From: Ophiosphaerella korrae
Taxonomy: Eukaryota > Ascomycota > Dothideomycetes > Pleosporales > Phaeosphaeriaceae
Length of the DNA stretch: 64,000 nt
Assembly (NCBI GenBank): GCA_028456385.1
Contig: JALNQF010000014.1
Location: 310,001-374,000 of the forward strand
Direction of reading: 5' to 3'
The translations under genes and the position numbers were made by a program. The notes under the pieces were generated by a model. The model saw nothing but the letters and a program-made list of their open reading frames with translations, searched no databases and had not been told where the DNA came from. Below are positions 21,851-34,498 of the stretch, one piece after another (position 1 is the first letter of the stretch; each line of letters begins with the position of its first letter).

Positions 21851-23199
21851 CTATAATCTCAGCTCTTCGGGAGCTTTCGAAGGCTGTAGATATGCTGCTT
21901 GGCTCATTTTTGGGAAGACTTTCACAACCTCAATACCGTCCTCGTCTAGGAACTGCACTCCCAATCCTTTCAATAGGGCCCCAAAACCAGCCCACATCTT
22001 TGCACCGTCGGGGTTGCAAGTAGCTAGCATAGATTCCCAAGTGTAAATGGACCCTTCTTCTCGTTTGTTCCATTCATAATACTCTGCTATCCTCATGGTA
22101 GCTAACTTGCTGCCCAATGGCAAGGGCTTTATTCGTTCTCGAGAATCTCCCATCAATCTCCACATCTGTGATGGGTGACGTGGAGTAAATGAAAACATGA
22201 ATATAGTAATATTTGTTACAGACGGTGGAAGGAGATGCAACACGCGTTGTACTTTGATTGTTGACCTAACTTCTAGGTTCTTGAGTTGAGGAGTGTGGGC
22301 AACGATTGCCGCTAAGGCACTGCGCATGTGACAATAAAGTCCCAGTGTGGTTAAACGTGTACCTTTTTGGGCTAGAAACATGGATAAAAGGTGAGGCTCT
22401 GAACGGTGGAGAGGTCTCGACTGGATATCAAGTCGTAGTTCGCGAAAGTTCATGAGAGAACAATGTTGCAATGAATCCAGCATTATATCCACAGTTGACT
22501 GTGAGCCTTTGAGCTCCAACAAACGTATGTTATTTAGACCCGACCCAAGGCTCGTCCCTTCTATCTGGTAAGCTTGCATCCGAAGTTCGGTAAGAGAAGG
22601 AAGCATATCAAGGAGTGGTAATACATCGCCGAGGCTCTGGTCTTGTAAGTTTATGAATAGCTTTCTGAGGCCGACGCGATTGCAATTGACAAGAATAGAA
22701 AGTTCTTCTAGCATTAGGGGAATCTCGCAACGAAGATTTTGCAAGTTGATCAAGCGAGGGGCCCAATCTACCAACAACCTAGAGAGCTCGTGCCTGAACT
22801 GAGTATGAGGATATTTAAGGTATTCATCGTTCAGGATGGAAAGTGAGTGGATCCACGATGACTTCGGTGCATATTCTCTGTCCTCATTATCAAGTATTTC
22901 CGTGAATTTAATGAGGTCAGAGCTCTGGTCTTGGTACACGACTTGCAATGCGAGAAGACGATAGGTGAGAGGTCTGATAATGTCCTTCTTAATATTAGAT
23001 CGCTCAAAATCCTCAATATTGGGCGAAAGTTTCTTACCCTCCATGTTCGACAGACCAGCTGTAGGTTCTGCAGGCTGCGTATAATAGCTTGTCCATCACA
23101 TGCCAATCGATCAAAGAAGTGAACATCCGTCAACAATAATTGTTCAAAGACAGCTCGCCACAACTCGACAGGGACGTGAAGCATGTTAAAGCAAGGCAT
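21851..23199 (-). CDS. F-box / leucine-rich-repeat-like protein
   Basis: Two exons (23199-23038, 22987-21851) give 432 residues. The 50-nt intron (GTAAGA ... ATTAAG, branch ATCTAAT) is needed to join two frames and restores QLVCRTWR-KDIIRPL, the usual end of a fungal F-box domain. Residues about 8-60 are F-box-like (LHVPVELWRAVFEQLL). The rest is a run of leucine-rich segments (LRKLFINLQDQ, LPSLTELRMQAYQIEG, LKNLEVRS) expected to form a solenoid. Such proteins usually bridge substrates to SCF ubiquitin ligases; the substrate here is unknown. Confidence 0.8.
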
Positions 23200-24457
23200 A
23201 ATTGCGTGTTTGAGTTAAGTATCATCGAACGTGGGCCATTGTTATCATGTCCTTCGACAGCGCACTGCATTAACTAACCCGGATATAGTGGGAGACTCAC
23301 GTGCGGCCGATTGGAACTCTTGCTTGCATTAGTTCAGCACACCTACCATGAATATATATGCATCGAAGTTCTAGCCTTTCACACGCATCTCGAATATCCA
23401 TGCTACCGTGGTTGCGCCGCTACTTGTGCAATCAACTGACATGTGACATAATGAGCTCTGTGTTGATGAATCATCCCACTTACTCAACATCATGCTTGGC
23501 AAATAGATGTCTCTAGTCATGAAGGCCTATAGTGAATAGGCAAAATATCCCAACACTACTTCAATCGTGTGCTACCTCCTCATAGCCAATATACGAGGCC
23601 CACGATTGTGAAAAGATCCTTCAGTGTTCATAGACATATTATTCCATCTGAATGTGCGTGATTTTGTGTTCACCATCAGCCTTGGGACTACTAATTCAGG
23701 CTTATGCGTGCAAGAAACCGCGAATGGTCATCCGATCGACAAATGGACGGAAATCACGCCATTAGCATCTAGAAATCCATTGTACAGACCGGACTAACCA
23801 TGATTGTAACATAGGAACGCGGAAATTTATATGCGAAGTGGCGTCAAGCGGATAAGGATAGGACATTCTCGAGGTTAAGCTTGATCCAAGCAAGTGTTCT
23901 TTCGCTTGCTTAGCTGCATCCTTTATGTCTGACGTCAATGTCCTTGACGTTCATAGAATCTCTAGAATACAAATGGCATATCGGAAATTAAAGTAACTCA
24001 CAAGCTTTCAAGGATTATTCTCAACACTTTCATCAATTACAGCCTGTAAATTCAATAGAGGAAGTTGGTCGAGTCTTCACAAAGGTTCGCTCGCGCCTGT
24101 AGACTTACCATCTTGTCGGCAACACCTCGGCTGAAGACCCGCGCTCGGTGTAACTTCAATACCCGACGAGCCCTTGTGCAATCACATCTTTTACCCCATG
24201 TAAACTATGTACACTGTATCCGCTTCCCCCTCTCCGCCAAGGCAAAATGCGGAGCACGGATGAAGAGCACGGCGATAATGCGGAGGTTCTTGCTGTAAGG
24301 CTGGGTTGAGAAAATTTGGATCAACGGATGACGTCCATGGATGAGCCGGAAGCGTATAAACGCATGCACAAGCTGCAAGTATAACTTCGTGCGAGTTGCC
24401 ACCATTGCTGCCTTGTTCCCGCATCATTTGGGTTAAAGTTCGAGTCAAGCTTCCAAC
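23200..24457. other. 1.26-kb intergenic region
   Basis: Lies between the divergent F-box/LRR and beta-glucosidase genes, so it holds both promoters. AT content is moderate. A plus-strand frame at 24065-24298 and minus-strand frames at 24191-24520 are random in composition and overlap each other. No repeat or RNA gene was recognised. Confidence 0.45.
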
Positions 24458-26978
24458 ATGAAGTACTCTGGCACGCTGGTTGCAAGTGTTGCTCTGCTTG
24501 CGGGCCCTGTGGCTTCTCAAGGATATACCAACGAATCAGAAGTTCATCTCTATGGACTCAGTCCACCAGTATATCCAAGTCGTGAGTGATCTCTCCCTTC
24601 CTAAAATTCGACATACTGACTCCTTGTAGCCCGAGGCAATGGCTCGACGTCTTCCGCTTGGGCCTCCGCATATGCTCGCGCGAAAGACATTGTGTCCCAA
24701 TTGACTTTAGAAGAGAAATCAAATCTTACCCATGGTGTGACAGGGCGATGTGTAGGGCAGACAGGCGCCGTCCCTCGTCTAAAGATTCCCGAGTTATGTT
24801 TTGCTGATGCCCCCGCCGGTGTTCGTGGGCAAGAATTCGTCTCAGCATTTCCTGCTGGTATCCATCTGGGAGCAACGTTTGACAGAAAACTCATGCTTAG
24901 ATATGGTCAAGCGCTAGGTAAAGAGTATAGGGGAAAGGGAATCCATAGCGCGCTTGGCCCTTTCATTGGTCCCTTGGGAAGAGTCGTACGTGGTGGTCGG
25001 AATTGGGAGGGTTTGGGAGCTGACCCATATCTTGCTGGAGTTGGTGGTGGTCTCCTCACCAAAGGCACGCAAGAAGCGGGTGTGATTGCTACCCCAAAGG
25101 TAAATATATCCTACTCGTCTTTGAAGTTCCAAGATGGTGAAAGTTAACATCAAAACTAGCACTGGCTTCTCCAAGAGCAAGAGTACAGACGACGACCCGG
25201 ACCTGAAGGCGAGGCAGTTTCTTCCAATGTAGATGATCGCACTTTACATGAACTCTATGCTTGGCCTTTCATGGACTCCCTAAGGGAAGGAGCTACTTCA
25301 GTAATGTGCTCATATCAGCGAGGTGAGTCTAACAACTCTGTACTCCAGCGTTCAATACAGATCACAGACCAATCTGACTTTGTGGTAAGCGAATAATTCT
25401 TATGGCTGCCAAAACAGTAAACTACTCAATGGCATATTGAAGACGGAATTGGGTTTCGAAGGCTTCGTGGTATGTCATCTAAATTGGAACATTTGATACA
25501 CATGCTAATCAATCTAGGTCTCTGACTGGGATGCCCAACACGCAGGAGTTGCGTCCGCAAACGCTGGCCTTGACGTAGTTATGCCAGTAGCTAAGTTTTG
25601 GGGTGACAATCTAACTGATGCCGTGAACAATGGATCTGTATCAACAGAACGGCTTAACGACATGAACGCCCGACTCCTTGCAGCATATTTCTACCTGAAC
25701 CAGGATGCGGGTTTCCCTGAAAACAGCGTGTATCCATACAATGTGCAGCATCCAATCGTCGACGTGCGCGAAGACCACGCGTCGCTCATCCGAGAAATCG
25801 GAGCCGCAGGAACTGTATTGGTTAAGAATGTGAACAACACCCTCCCGCTACGCAGCCCTCGTTTCCTGAACATCTACGGTTATGATGCTGAAATAAAGGC
25901 CCAACCCTGGAATAATAACGCACGCTTCGGTGGCGGATATGAGGAGAACTTTGGGTGGAATACCCTTAATGGCACATTGATTACTGCAGGCGGATCCGGA
26001 TCTAGTACGCCCCCATATGTCATCAGTCCATTTAAGGCTATCCAAGACCGCATCATCGCCGATCGGGGAACGGTTCGATGGGATTTCTTCGGAATAAACC
26101 CAACTGTATATGCCAACGCTGAAGCATGTCTCGTGTTCATTAACGCCTACGCCTCGGAGAGCTTCGATCGTACAAGTCTCACAGACAGCTTCAGTGATAA
26201 GCTCATCAACAACGTTGCTACCAACTGCTCCAACACTATTGTTGTGATCCACTCCGCCGGCGTACGCACCGTCGACGCCTGGATCAATCATCCTAACATT
26301 ACTGCTGTTCTTTTCGCAGGTGTACCAGGTCAAGAGAGTGGACATGCTATTGTGGACGTACTCTACGGCGATGTCAACCCCTCTGGCCGCTTACCGTACA
26401 CTGTCGCTCGCTCAGAGTCCGATTACGGCGCCCTGCTGAACTCAACCTTCAACGCGTCCATTCCGACGTTCCTGCAGTCGGACTTCACGGAGGGCCTGTA
26501 CATTGATTACCGCGCTTTCGATAAGCATAATATCACGCCACAGTACGAGTTTGGCTTTGGGCTTTCATACACGACGTTTGCGTATGCCGATCTAAAGGTT
26601 GCAGCTGTGTCGGGCGCGGACTTATCTCCCTTCCCGTCTTCCAATATCTCCATCGTTCAAGGTGGACATCCACAGCTATGGGAGGCCGTCTATCGAGTTA
26701 CTGTCACAATCACTAATACCGGAAAAGTGGCAGGACATGAGGTGGCGCAATTATACTTGGGCGTACCCAACGCGCCAGCGAAGCAGCTAAGAGGTTTCGA
26801 ACGGGTAGGCGCATTGCAGCCAGGAGAGAGCAAGCAGGTTGAATTTGTGCTGGACAGACGAGATCTCAGTATCTGGAATGTGGTGGCGCAGAAATGGGAG
26901 ATTCAGAAGGGGCGTTATGCTGTTTGGGTTGGAGCGAGCAGTCGCGATCTGAAGCAACAAGGCGAGATTATTGTGTAA
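24458..26978 (+). CDS. secreted beta-glucosidase, glycoside hydrolase family 3
   Basis: Hydrolyses terminal beta-glucosyl units, typically cellobiose in plant-biomass breakdown. Five exons (24458-24581, 24630-25099, 25160-25322, 25390-25469, 25518-26978) give 765 residues with a signal peptide ([20 protein letters not shown]). The GH3 N-domain includes the [15 protein letters not shown] start and a degenerate [11 protein letters not shown] block. The nucleophile aspartate is in [10 protein letters not shown] (D282). The C-terminal alpha/beta domain follows ([16 protein letters not shown]), then [12 protein letters not shown] and a fibronectin-III-like tail ([20 protein letters not shown]). 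The 25323-25389 intron uses a rarer AAG acceptor. Confidence 0.93.
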
Positions 26979-27312
26979 TGAGTAGCTGCGAAGTCGACTA
27001 ATCGTATATGAGTCGCTATCGTCTATAACAGCATCTATGTAATGTCTGCTATGAAATTTTGCAACTAGCCAAGTGCATGTGTCCTTGGCGACAGCAGCAT
27101 CAGCAGAAAGATGGGAAATCAGAGTAGAAACTGTGCGGAATTACCATTGTCATTCTTATTTGTTGAGAGAACCGTCCTCTCATAGCATTTCGTCGTGTAC
27201 TAAAGAAAAAATGTCTATATCTGAATGTTCGCTTGTATACGAGCCTGAAATGCCCATGTTCCAAAGGAGCAGCAAAACGGAAAGAGAAGGAAAATGAAGT
27301 CACGCGACAATG
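26979..27312. other. intergenic, convergent 3' ends
   Basis: A 334-bp spacer between the beta-glucosidase stop and the end of the minus-strand F-box-like gene. Only short open frames without recognisable content; presumably two 3' untranslated regions. Confidence 0.4.
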
Positions 27313-27964
27313 CTAAAAGAATACAACGGGATCTGCCTGTAGCTCGCTCAATCCAGGTAATGAGTCATGAATAACGGTAAAGAAGCGATCATGGGTTGCG
27401 GGCGGGTCGTCTTGCTTGTCTGTCAGGAGTGTGAAACGGACTTTGCGCACCAAGTTCTTTGCTTCGGGGCTCAAATGTCGTATGAAATCCAGCACAGGTA
27501 GGTAATTGAAAGCGTAGAAATGGAACTGGTTCTCTGAGTACATGACAGAAAGACATTCGTGGTAGATGAGGCGATTGACTTGCAGGATATCAAGCGTCAA
27601 GTCTTTATCAGGGTGAGGCCGGCATTTGCGATTCCACTTTTTGGCAATGACGGTCGAGTCACAGTCGGTGTAGAGCAAAAATCGCCTGTTCGTAGACGGC
27701 AGGACATATCTGAAGATTTCACGCCGTATCTCGCTTGGGATACGAAGTAATGGTGGGTAGCTGTCCAGCGCAGTGATGGTCTCGGGTATTGATATTTGCT
27801 TTTCGACAGAATCCCGGGAGTGCCTGGCTCGTCTATGCAGACAAATATCATCTGGGTATTCTTTGGGTGGTGGTTTCATCTGATATGGCGTTAGATAGGT
27901 GCCTTGCAAGTGGGGGAAGGATGGTTCCGGGACTGACCTTCTTGGCGAAAGTCTTGGCTGGCAT
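27313..27964 (-). CDS. small F-box-like fungal protein
   Basis: I read a 27-nt first coding exon (27964-27938, MPAKTFAKK), a 58-nt intron with a clean ATCTAAC branch site, and a second exon 27879-27313, giving 197 residues. The alternative is an unspliced frame from an ATG at 27978. The recognisable part is YPPLLRIPSEIRREIFRYVLP, the F-box-like opening found in many lineage-specific ascomycete proteins. ILQVNRLIYHECLSVMYSENQFHF follows (written in parts: ILQVNRLIYHECLSV, MYSENQFHF). Function unknown; substrate recognition or simply an orphan expanded family. Confidence 0.65.
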
Positions 27965-28483
27965 GGCTTGAGGAACACGGTATGAACGGCAAGCGAGTTT
28001 GTATCACCGGAATAGGGTTTGGGGTATTCTAGGAAGCTATGTGGGCTTCGTAGGCAAACATGAAGGAATTATGGGCGAATGACAGATCACGCGAGCGGTT
28101 ATTTCGGTGCTATGCTATCCAGGGGGCAACACAATGACAAGCAGGTCTACCCAGGTCCCACGGTTCGGGAAATAAGTGAACAATGGTTTGCAGTGTTGGT
28201 GAGGGCGCAGCGCGAGTTCCAATGCATGGAAGCGAAATAGAAGGCGAACGGAAGGTCGAGAGGTTGATAGCGCCTAGTGCCTAGCGCCTTCGGGGAAACG
28301 TGCAGCCGCGCTACCCTGGCTTGGACATTGCCTAGTAATTTTTGTAAACGCGTCTGCGGGGGACGAGACCACAGCTGCGTATAGCTCCACGATACCCACT
28401 GCAGTGCCGTTGAAGGTTTATATCGAATTCTTGAACGGCTTGTATTCTATATTTGAAGATTCATCGCTCTTTGTTCTGCGGCC
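27965..28483. promoter_or_regulatory. divergent promoter region, F-box-like gene and CCT-eta
   Basis: A 519-bp region between two divergently transcribed genes. It contains the near-palindromic run GCGCCTAGTGCCTAGCGCC at 28269-28287. No frame looks coding. Assignment as a shared promoter follows from gene orientation only. Confidence 0.4.
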
Positions 28484-30321
28484 ATGTCGTTTGGAGGCCA
28501 AACACCCACTATTGTGGTGCTGAGGGAGGGCAAGTGCATTGGAGCTCCTCCACTGGTGTAGAGCTAACAGTCTGAATAGGTACCGATCAGTCGCAAGGAA
28601 GAGGCCAAGTAATCTCCAACATAAATGCTTGTTTGGCGGTACAGTCAACGATCAAGGGCACGCTAGGACCCTATGGTGGTGATCTGCTCATGGTGGACGA
28701 GAATGGAAAGCAGACTATCACAAATGACGGTGCTACGGTCATGAAGGTAGGCAAACCAAGGACCATGGAGTATAGACACGGCGCCTAACGTCCCACAGCT
28801 ACTTGACATCGTCCACCCCGCCGCCCGCATCCTGACAGACATCGCCCGCTCGCAAGACGCCGAAGTTGGCGATGGCACCACATCGGTCGTCGTCCTTGCC
28901 GGAGAGATATTGAAGGAGATCAAAGACTTTGTCGAGCAGGGCGTCAGCAGCCAAACCATTATCAAGGGCCTCCGGAGAGCCTCAAACCTCGCCGTCAACA
29001 AGATTATGGATATCGCAGTAGATACAGCCGAGGGCAACCAAAGGGATACACTCCAGAAGCTTGCAGCAACGGCCATGAGTAGCAAGCTGATCCACCGAAA
29101 CTCGAAGTTCTTCACCAAGATGGTGGTGGATGCAGTTCTATCGTTGGATCAAGAGGAGCTGAACGAAAGGCTCATTGGAATCAAGAAGATTACTGGTGGT
29201 GCACTTCAGGACTCGCTCTTCGTCAACGGCGTCGCGTTCAAGAAGACCTTCTCCTACGCCGGTTTCGAACAGCAACCTAAATCGTTCAAGAACCCCAAGA
29301 TTGTTTGCCTCAACGTCGAACTCGAACTCAAGAGCGAAAAGGACAACGCCGAAGTACGAGTTGAACAAGTATCGGAATACCAGGCGATTGTGGATGCGGA
29401 ATGGCAGATCATTTACAACAAGATGGAGGCACTGTACAAGACGGGTGCAAAGATTGTGCTAAGTAAGCTCCCTATTGGCGATCTTGCGACACAGTACTTT
29501 GCAGACCGCGATGTCTTCTGTGCTGGACGAGTAGCGGCCGATGATCTCGATCGCGTGTGCAGAGCAACCGGCGCCAGCGTTCAATCGACCTGCACAGATA
29601 TCCAAGCCAAGCACCTCGGAACTTGCGAAACCTTTGATGAACGACAGATTGGTGGCGAGCGCTTCAATTTCTTCGAAGGATGCCCGGAGGCTAGGACATG
29701 TACACTGGTACTCCGCGGTGGTGCAGAGCAATTCATTGCTGAGGTTGAGCGAAGCTTACACGATGCCATAATGATTGTGAAGCGCGCAATCAAGAATAGG
29801 AACATCGTAGCCGGAGGTGGTGCAGTCGAGATGGAAATCTCGTCATATCTACACAACTACGCCGACAAGAATATCCCACATAAGCAACAACCCATCATCA
29901 AGGCATTCGCAAAAGCGTTGGAGGTTATTCCCAGGCAATTGTGTGACAACGCTGGTGTTGATGCCACAGACATCCTCAACCGACTAAGAGTAGAGCACAA
30001 GAAGGGTAACATCTGGGCCGGTGTGGATTTTTCGACCGAGAGTATTGCAAATAACATGGAGAAGTTTGTTTGGGAGCCTAGTCTGGTCAAGGTCAACGCT
30101 CTCCAGGCGGCAACGGAGGCAGCTTGCTTGATTTTGAGCGTTGACGAAACGATAAGTAAGACTCCTTTTCTATTTCGTAAACTTAGATGTTTTGTGCTAA
30201 TGAAGAATCAGAGAACCAAGAATCACAAGCACCACAAGGTCCCAACAAGCCGCTGCCACCGGGCGCCGCACAAAGGGCACTGGGTATGCGTGGGCGTGGT
30301 AGGGGCATGCCCAGGAGGTAA
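28484..30321 (+). CDS. CCT7: T-complex protein 1 subunit eta (CCT7)
   Basis: One of eight subunits of the cytosolic TRiC/CCT chaperonin, which folds actin, tubulin and other proteins using ATP. Four exons (28484-28529, 28580-28746, 28799-30155, 30212-30321) give 559 residues, the usual size. Intron 1 has a GC donor (GCAAGT at 28530) with branch GAGCTAAC and acceptor AATAG. Only this join gives the conserved [19 protein letters not shown]. The ATP site is [14 protein letters not shown] (about residues 94-107), with GPYGGD and a second-half nucleotide motif around [10 protein letters not shown]. The C-terminus ends in Gly/Arg/Met repeats ([12 protein letters not shown]), characteristic of the eta subunit. 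Convergent with the next gene. Confidence 0.97.
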
Positions 30322-30525
30322 AGGGCTTCAAGTAGAGAGGATGACGATGACGAAAGACATAGACGCCACTTTTGCGTCAAGATATGCTTACGATAATGCA
30401 AAAAAGCTCGTCAAGAAGCAACAAATATTGACCACCTTGGTAAACTTGCATGATTCACACTCATCTGACCTCTAGGCAAACCTAATCGAGCAACATATGT
30501 TCACATTCTCTACGTACACGAATAT

Positions 30526-32141
30526 TTACACGCCCTTCCTCCCCCCCTCTCCCCACCCCATCCCATAACTCTTCACCCTCGACCAATAATACGGCCGATC
30601 ATGCTTCTGTGTAAACAACCCCCAATCATCCGTCAGCCGATTATAACTCCAATACCCAACCCAACCCAACTTATTATTCTTCGCGCCGCGCCCCGCCGTC
30701 CCTAGCGCCAATACCATTTTATACATATACTTGGGCGTCGCGCCCGCCGTCTCCACAACCAACGTGCCCTCCGCCTCGCCGCTCCCGGCCGGCCCCGACA
30801 AGCGCCAGCGCCCCAGCACGGCATCCTTCATCACGTTAGAGGGCAGCGCGCCGTGGTGCTTGTGCAGGTGCTCTGTGTGCAGGTAGGGCACAACGTCTGG
30901 GGGCTCCGCGGTGCTGAGCAAAGAAATGCACGTGCCGTCGCGCAGGAAGCGCAGGTATCGGTAGTACGTCACAATGTGGATAGGCGAGTTCCAGGTTACG
31001 CTGGTGGGCGAGGCTTGGCCAGCGCGCGTGTAGTTCACTGTGCTGATGTAGCAGCCGTTGAATCGGATCCGGGGGCGGCGCTGGAAGAGGGTGCGGTACG
31101 TTGGGTAGATGAAGGGGACTAAGTCGGATGTTAGGTTGGAGGTTAGGGTGTCGGTGTCGGAGTCGGGGTCGAGGGGGGTGCCGTCGTCGTTGCAGGTGAA
31201 GGTGTAGTGCATGGCTGCGATGCCGTATTCGGGACCGAGGGCGAGGCGTTTCCAGACGCGGTCTTCGGTAGTGACGAGATAGGCGAGGCGTTTGCAGACT
31301 TGGGCGAGGCGGACGAAGGAGGCTACGTCTTGGATGGCGACGTGTTGGAGGATTTCTACGATGATCTCCTCTGGGACGGATGCGATGGGGCATGGGGATT
31401 GGGGGCTGAGGTCTGTTGGCGGGGGCTCAGCTTGGATAGAAAGACTGGTGAATTCGCCGATGAGGGTCTGGAGAGGGGGCGACAGACCATGTAGCGAGTG
31501 GTGGGCGGTATTGGGCACTGTGGCCGAGGCATTGGAGGGATTTGGGTCCTGCAGCTTTGGCTTTGGTGCTGGTCCAGGTGCTGCTGATGGGGGTTTATGT
31601 AGTCCCTTGAAGTATGATGGTGGGAAGTGCTTTGCTTTGTAGAGTTTGTCTACTTTGTCATCGAGCTGGACTTGTTAGTATTGTTCAGTTCATGATAATT
31701 TGAATCATTGCTGACTTTAAAAGCCCTTCGATAGAGATCCAGACTATCTCCGAGTCTACCTTCGCTTTCCTTTTCCACAGCTTTTTCATAGTGCTCCAGA
31801 GCAGAAGTCGGTTCTCGATCAGAAGCGAGAGCAGCAGCGGCCTCAGCACTGGTTTCATCCAATCTTCGGCCATGTTTCTTCTCGCCTAAGTCGTGATACA
31901 CATGAGGCGTTGCCTCGTCGATATGCTCCAGACTACGCTGCCGTGCATGGCTCGAAGCTGTGACGTCTGGCGCATTGCTCCGAGGAGGTCGAGACTTACT
32001 CGATGAAGAAGTAGTCTTGGCAGGCAATACGGGGGCCACAGCGATCTTGCCCTTGCTCTTCGCGGTGACTTCTTCCCTCCATTTCTGGCGGAAAGACTCG
32101 AGCTCGGATTCGGTGTTGATGGTGGTGTCTTTGGCGTCCAT
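30526..32141 (-). CDS. F-box protein of the Hrt3/Pof7/FBXO9 type
   Basis: Two exons (32141-31716, 31665-30526) give 521 residues. The intron has a GTCAGC donor, TACTAAC branch and CCAG acceptor. Residues about 110-145 form a TPR/MIT-like helix pair (ALEHYEKAVEKESEGRLGD, SLDLYRRAFK). The F-box is at about 235-280 (IASVPEEIIVEILQHVAIQD, VCKRLAYLV). The C-terminal half has the conserved block RPRIRFNGCYISTVNYTR and ends with a region seen in yeast Hrt3 and human FBXO9 (RTLFQRRPRIRFNG, VKSYGMGW). These proteins act as substrate adaptors of SCF ubiquitin ligases. Pro/Ser-rich linkers separate the parts. Confidence 0.88.
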
Positions 32142-32626
32142 GATTCGGTATTCGGGCGTAGCGGATATAAGCGGTTCAGCGTTCGGAGGTGCGAAGAAGG
32201 TTTGGTACAGGGCCGGCTGCTAGCATGACAGACGTCCAATGTTCATAGGTACATGTTATAGGTACTGATAGGTGTGTTACGTAGGACTCTTGCTCTTAGC
32301 AGTCGGTCTAATGCTGCATGTGCATGCAAAGGGCAGAGTCAAAAGCCATGACGCACTCCGCATGCGGTGTGGCTCGCATCTGACGCCCTTTTATCACAGC
32401 CAATAGGAGCCGTTGCTGCCCGCCCCGAGCGATACCGCTAAAAGTTTGTAGCCTCCGGACAGCCCTTACCTCATTGCTCGTCGCTTTCATCACCACTTTT
32501 CAATCATCAACCGCAAAGACGATGCAAACGCCGCCCTTTTTGCGCTCCCTGGATTCACACTCTACGCCTCGTACCGAGTCGAGGTGACAGAAATACACAT
32601 TTGACAATTCGGGCAAAAAGGCGGAC
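32142..32626. promoter_or_regulatory. divergent promoter region, F-box gene and mitochondrial carrier
   Basis: A 485-bp region between divergent starts. It contains a GCATGTGCATGCA near-palindrome around 32314-32326. No supported gene. Shared promoter by orientation only. Confidence 0.4.
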
Positions 32627-34014
32627 ATGACAACCGCCACGCAGAGAGCCGAGGAAGCGGATGAGGTGGCGGGAATGGGCGAGGTGTCGCTCGTCCAGAA
32701 GATGTTGTCTGCTGTATCAGGGAGTGTCTTGACTTCTCTATTGGGTGCGTACACATGCTCGATATCTGCCCCTCTATTTACTGGAGTACCTTGATGACTT
32801 CCGACCAAGCGCAATGCTAACGTTGCACAGTAACACCTCTAGACGTCGTCCGCGTACGCCTTCAATCACAAGAAACCGTCTCCACAGCCTCCTCTTCACA
32901 ACTGCGCGCCTTCAATGGCGGCACTCTCACCCAATTTCGCGACCTACCCCCAAATATGGGCATATCTGCCTGTTGCAGAGAAGTCTTCTGGGTAAACAAC
33001 AGAGCACCCTTTTGCGTTGCAGGGCCGACAATAGCCCCGCTGAATCCTGTCGACATATCTTGTGCAGTAGAGGAGGTGGAGCGTAAGACTATCAATAGCA
33101 CATGGGATGGTCTACGGAAGATTGCGCAAAATGAGGGTCCAAGGACGTTGTGGCGAGGGCTCTCGCCGACCCTGGTAATGGCAGTACCTGCGAATGTCAT
33201 CTACTTTGCCGGCTACGACTGGCTACGGACTGCACAGAAGTCGCCATTTCAGCGGACCATTTCGGATGCATACATACCCTTGGCCGCAGGCGCGACCGCA
33301 CGAGTAATGGCTGCCGTCGTTGTAAGCCCCATCGAAATGTTTCGAACAAGAATGCAGGCTGCAAATCATACCGCCACTGCCGCAGGTCACTTCCGGGAGA
33401 CAATGGATGGTCTGCGAGAGATGGTGGCTGGCCAAGGCGTCTTCAGTCTTTGGCGGGGCCTCACTTTGACGCTCTGGCGAGATGTACCCTTCTCAGCCAT
33501 CTACTGGTGGGGTTATGAGGCTACACGGAATCAACTAGTCGACATGCGAGGACGAGCGGAAGCAAGACATGATGGTTCTGAATTTCGCAAAGGTCATGGC
33601 GAAGAAAAGATTCAGAGACGCAGTCGATCAAGAAGTCGCGAAAACCGCAAAGACACAATTGTTGACAGTTTCGTTGCTGGTGCTGTATCGGGTGCAGTTG
33701 CTGCGTTCGTGACAACGCCCTTCGACGTAGGTAAAACGAGACAACAGGTGTATCGGCACGCAAGGGAGGCGGCCGCAGATGCTACCAAAGCATTAAGACC
33801 AGAAGAGCAGTCGATGCCGCGGTTTTTAACTCATATCTATCGGGAGCAAGGAATTCCAGGTCTCTTCAAGGGATGGTCAGCCAGATGTCTCAAGATTGCA
33901 CCAGCATGCGCGATCATGATTAGTTGCTATGAGCTCGGCAAGAAAATGGCGAACGACATAAATGAACGACGAGAACGAGAACGAGAACGAGAACGAGAAC
34001 AAGAGCGACTATAA
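32627..34014 (+). CDS. MTM1: mitochondrial carrier, Mtm1 / SLC25A39-40 type
   Basis: Inner-membrane carrier of the group linked to mitochondrial glutathione import and to manganese/iron handling of Sod2. Two exons (32627-32744, 32831-34014) give 433 residues. Three carrier repeats are visible through their signature motifs: TPLDVVRVRLQ (after the first helix), SPIEMFRTRMQ and TPFDVGKTRQQ. The matrix loop of repeat 1 contains the cysteine pair SACCREVFW typical of this branch. A basic Arg/Ser insert (RRSRSRSREN) precedes repeat 3, and the C-terminus is an Arg/Glu tract encoded by a hexanucleotide repeat at about 33962-34004. Both are unusual for a carrier. Confidence 0.9.
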
Positions 34015-34498
34015 ACACCAACATAACCAATTACCTCGACTACCGTCAGTCGTCGACGAATCTGCCATACACAATTGTATCATTTGTATAGACTTTTTCC
34101 AGGAGCATACGCGGCGATCCACTCTATCAGCATGAAAAGGCATGGCATGGCGTTTGGGAGGAAGAAAGTGATGTTGGTATCTTGTAGATAAAATCTACCA
34201 CGATGCCAGCGCTTGATAGCCCTGTACATACAGTATCTCGAACATAGTGAAAACCTGCGAATTCATTTTCTATCTCCTCGCTATGTAATAGAGTTATTTG
34301 TCTTTGCCTGTATTTATAAAACCCATCGAATAGCTATCAATTCTGTCTTTGATATGGGATGGTCAAGATGCCAAGCCATGCTATGAGGACTCACATGATC
34401 GCGCGGCGCATTACCAAAACACGTCTCCCCAGCTTCACGCGATTCACACATTCACATCCCACCTACACCCCACTACCTACCACTGAACTCCAATTGCA
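34015..34498. other. intergenic spacer
   Basis: A 484-bp spacer between two plus-strand genes, presumably 3' UTR then promoter. A C/A-rich stretch immediately precedes the next ATG. Nothing else recognised. Confidence 0.4.

Noticed and set aside
27978..27978. Upstream ATG as start of the small F-box-like gene without an intron
   Set aside because: The spliced model has a canonical branch site and avoids an unlikely Pro/Ser-rich N-terminus, though it remains unproven.
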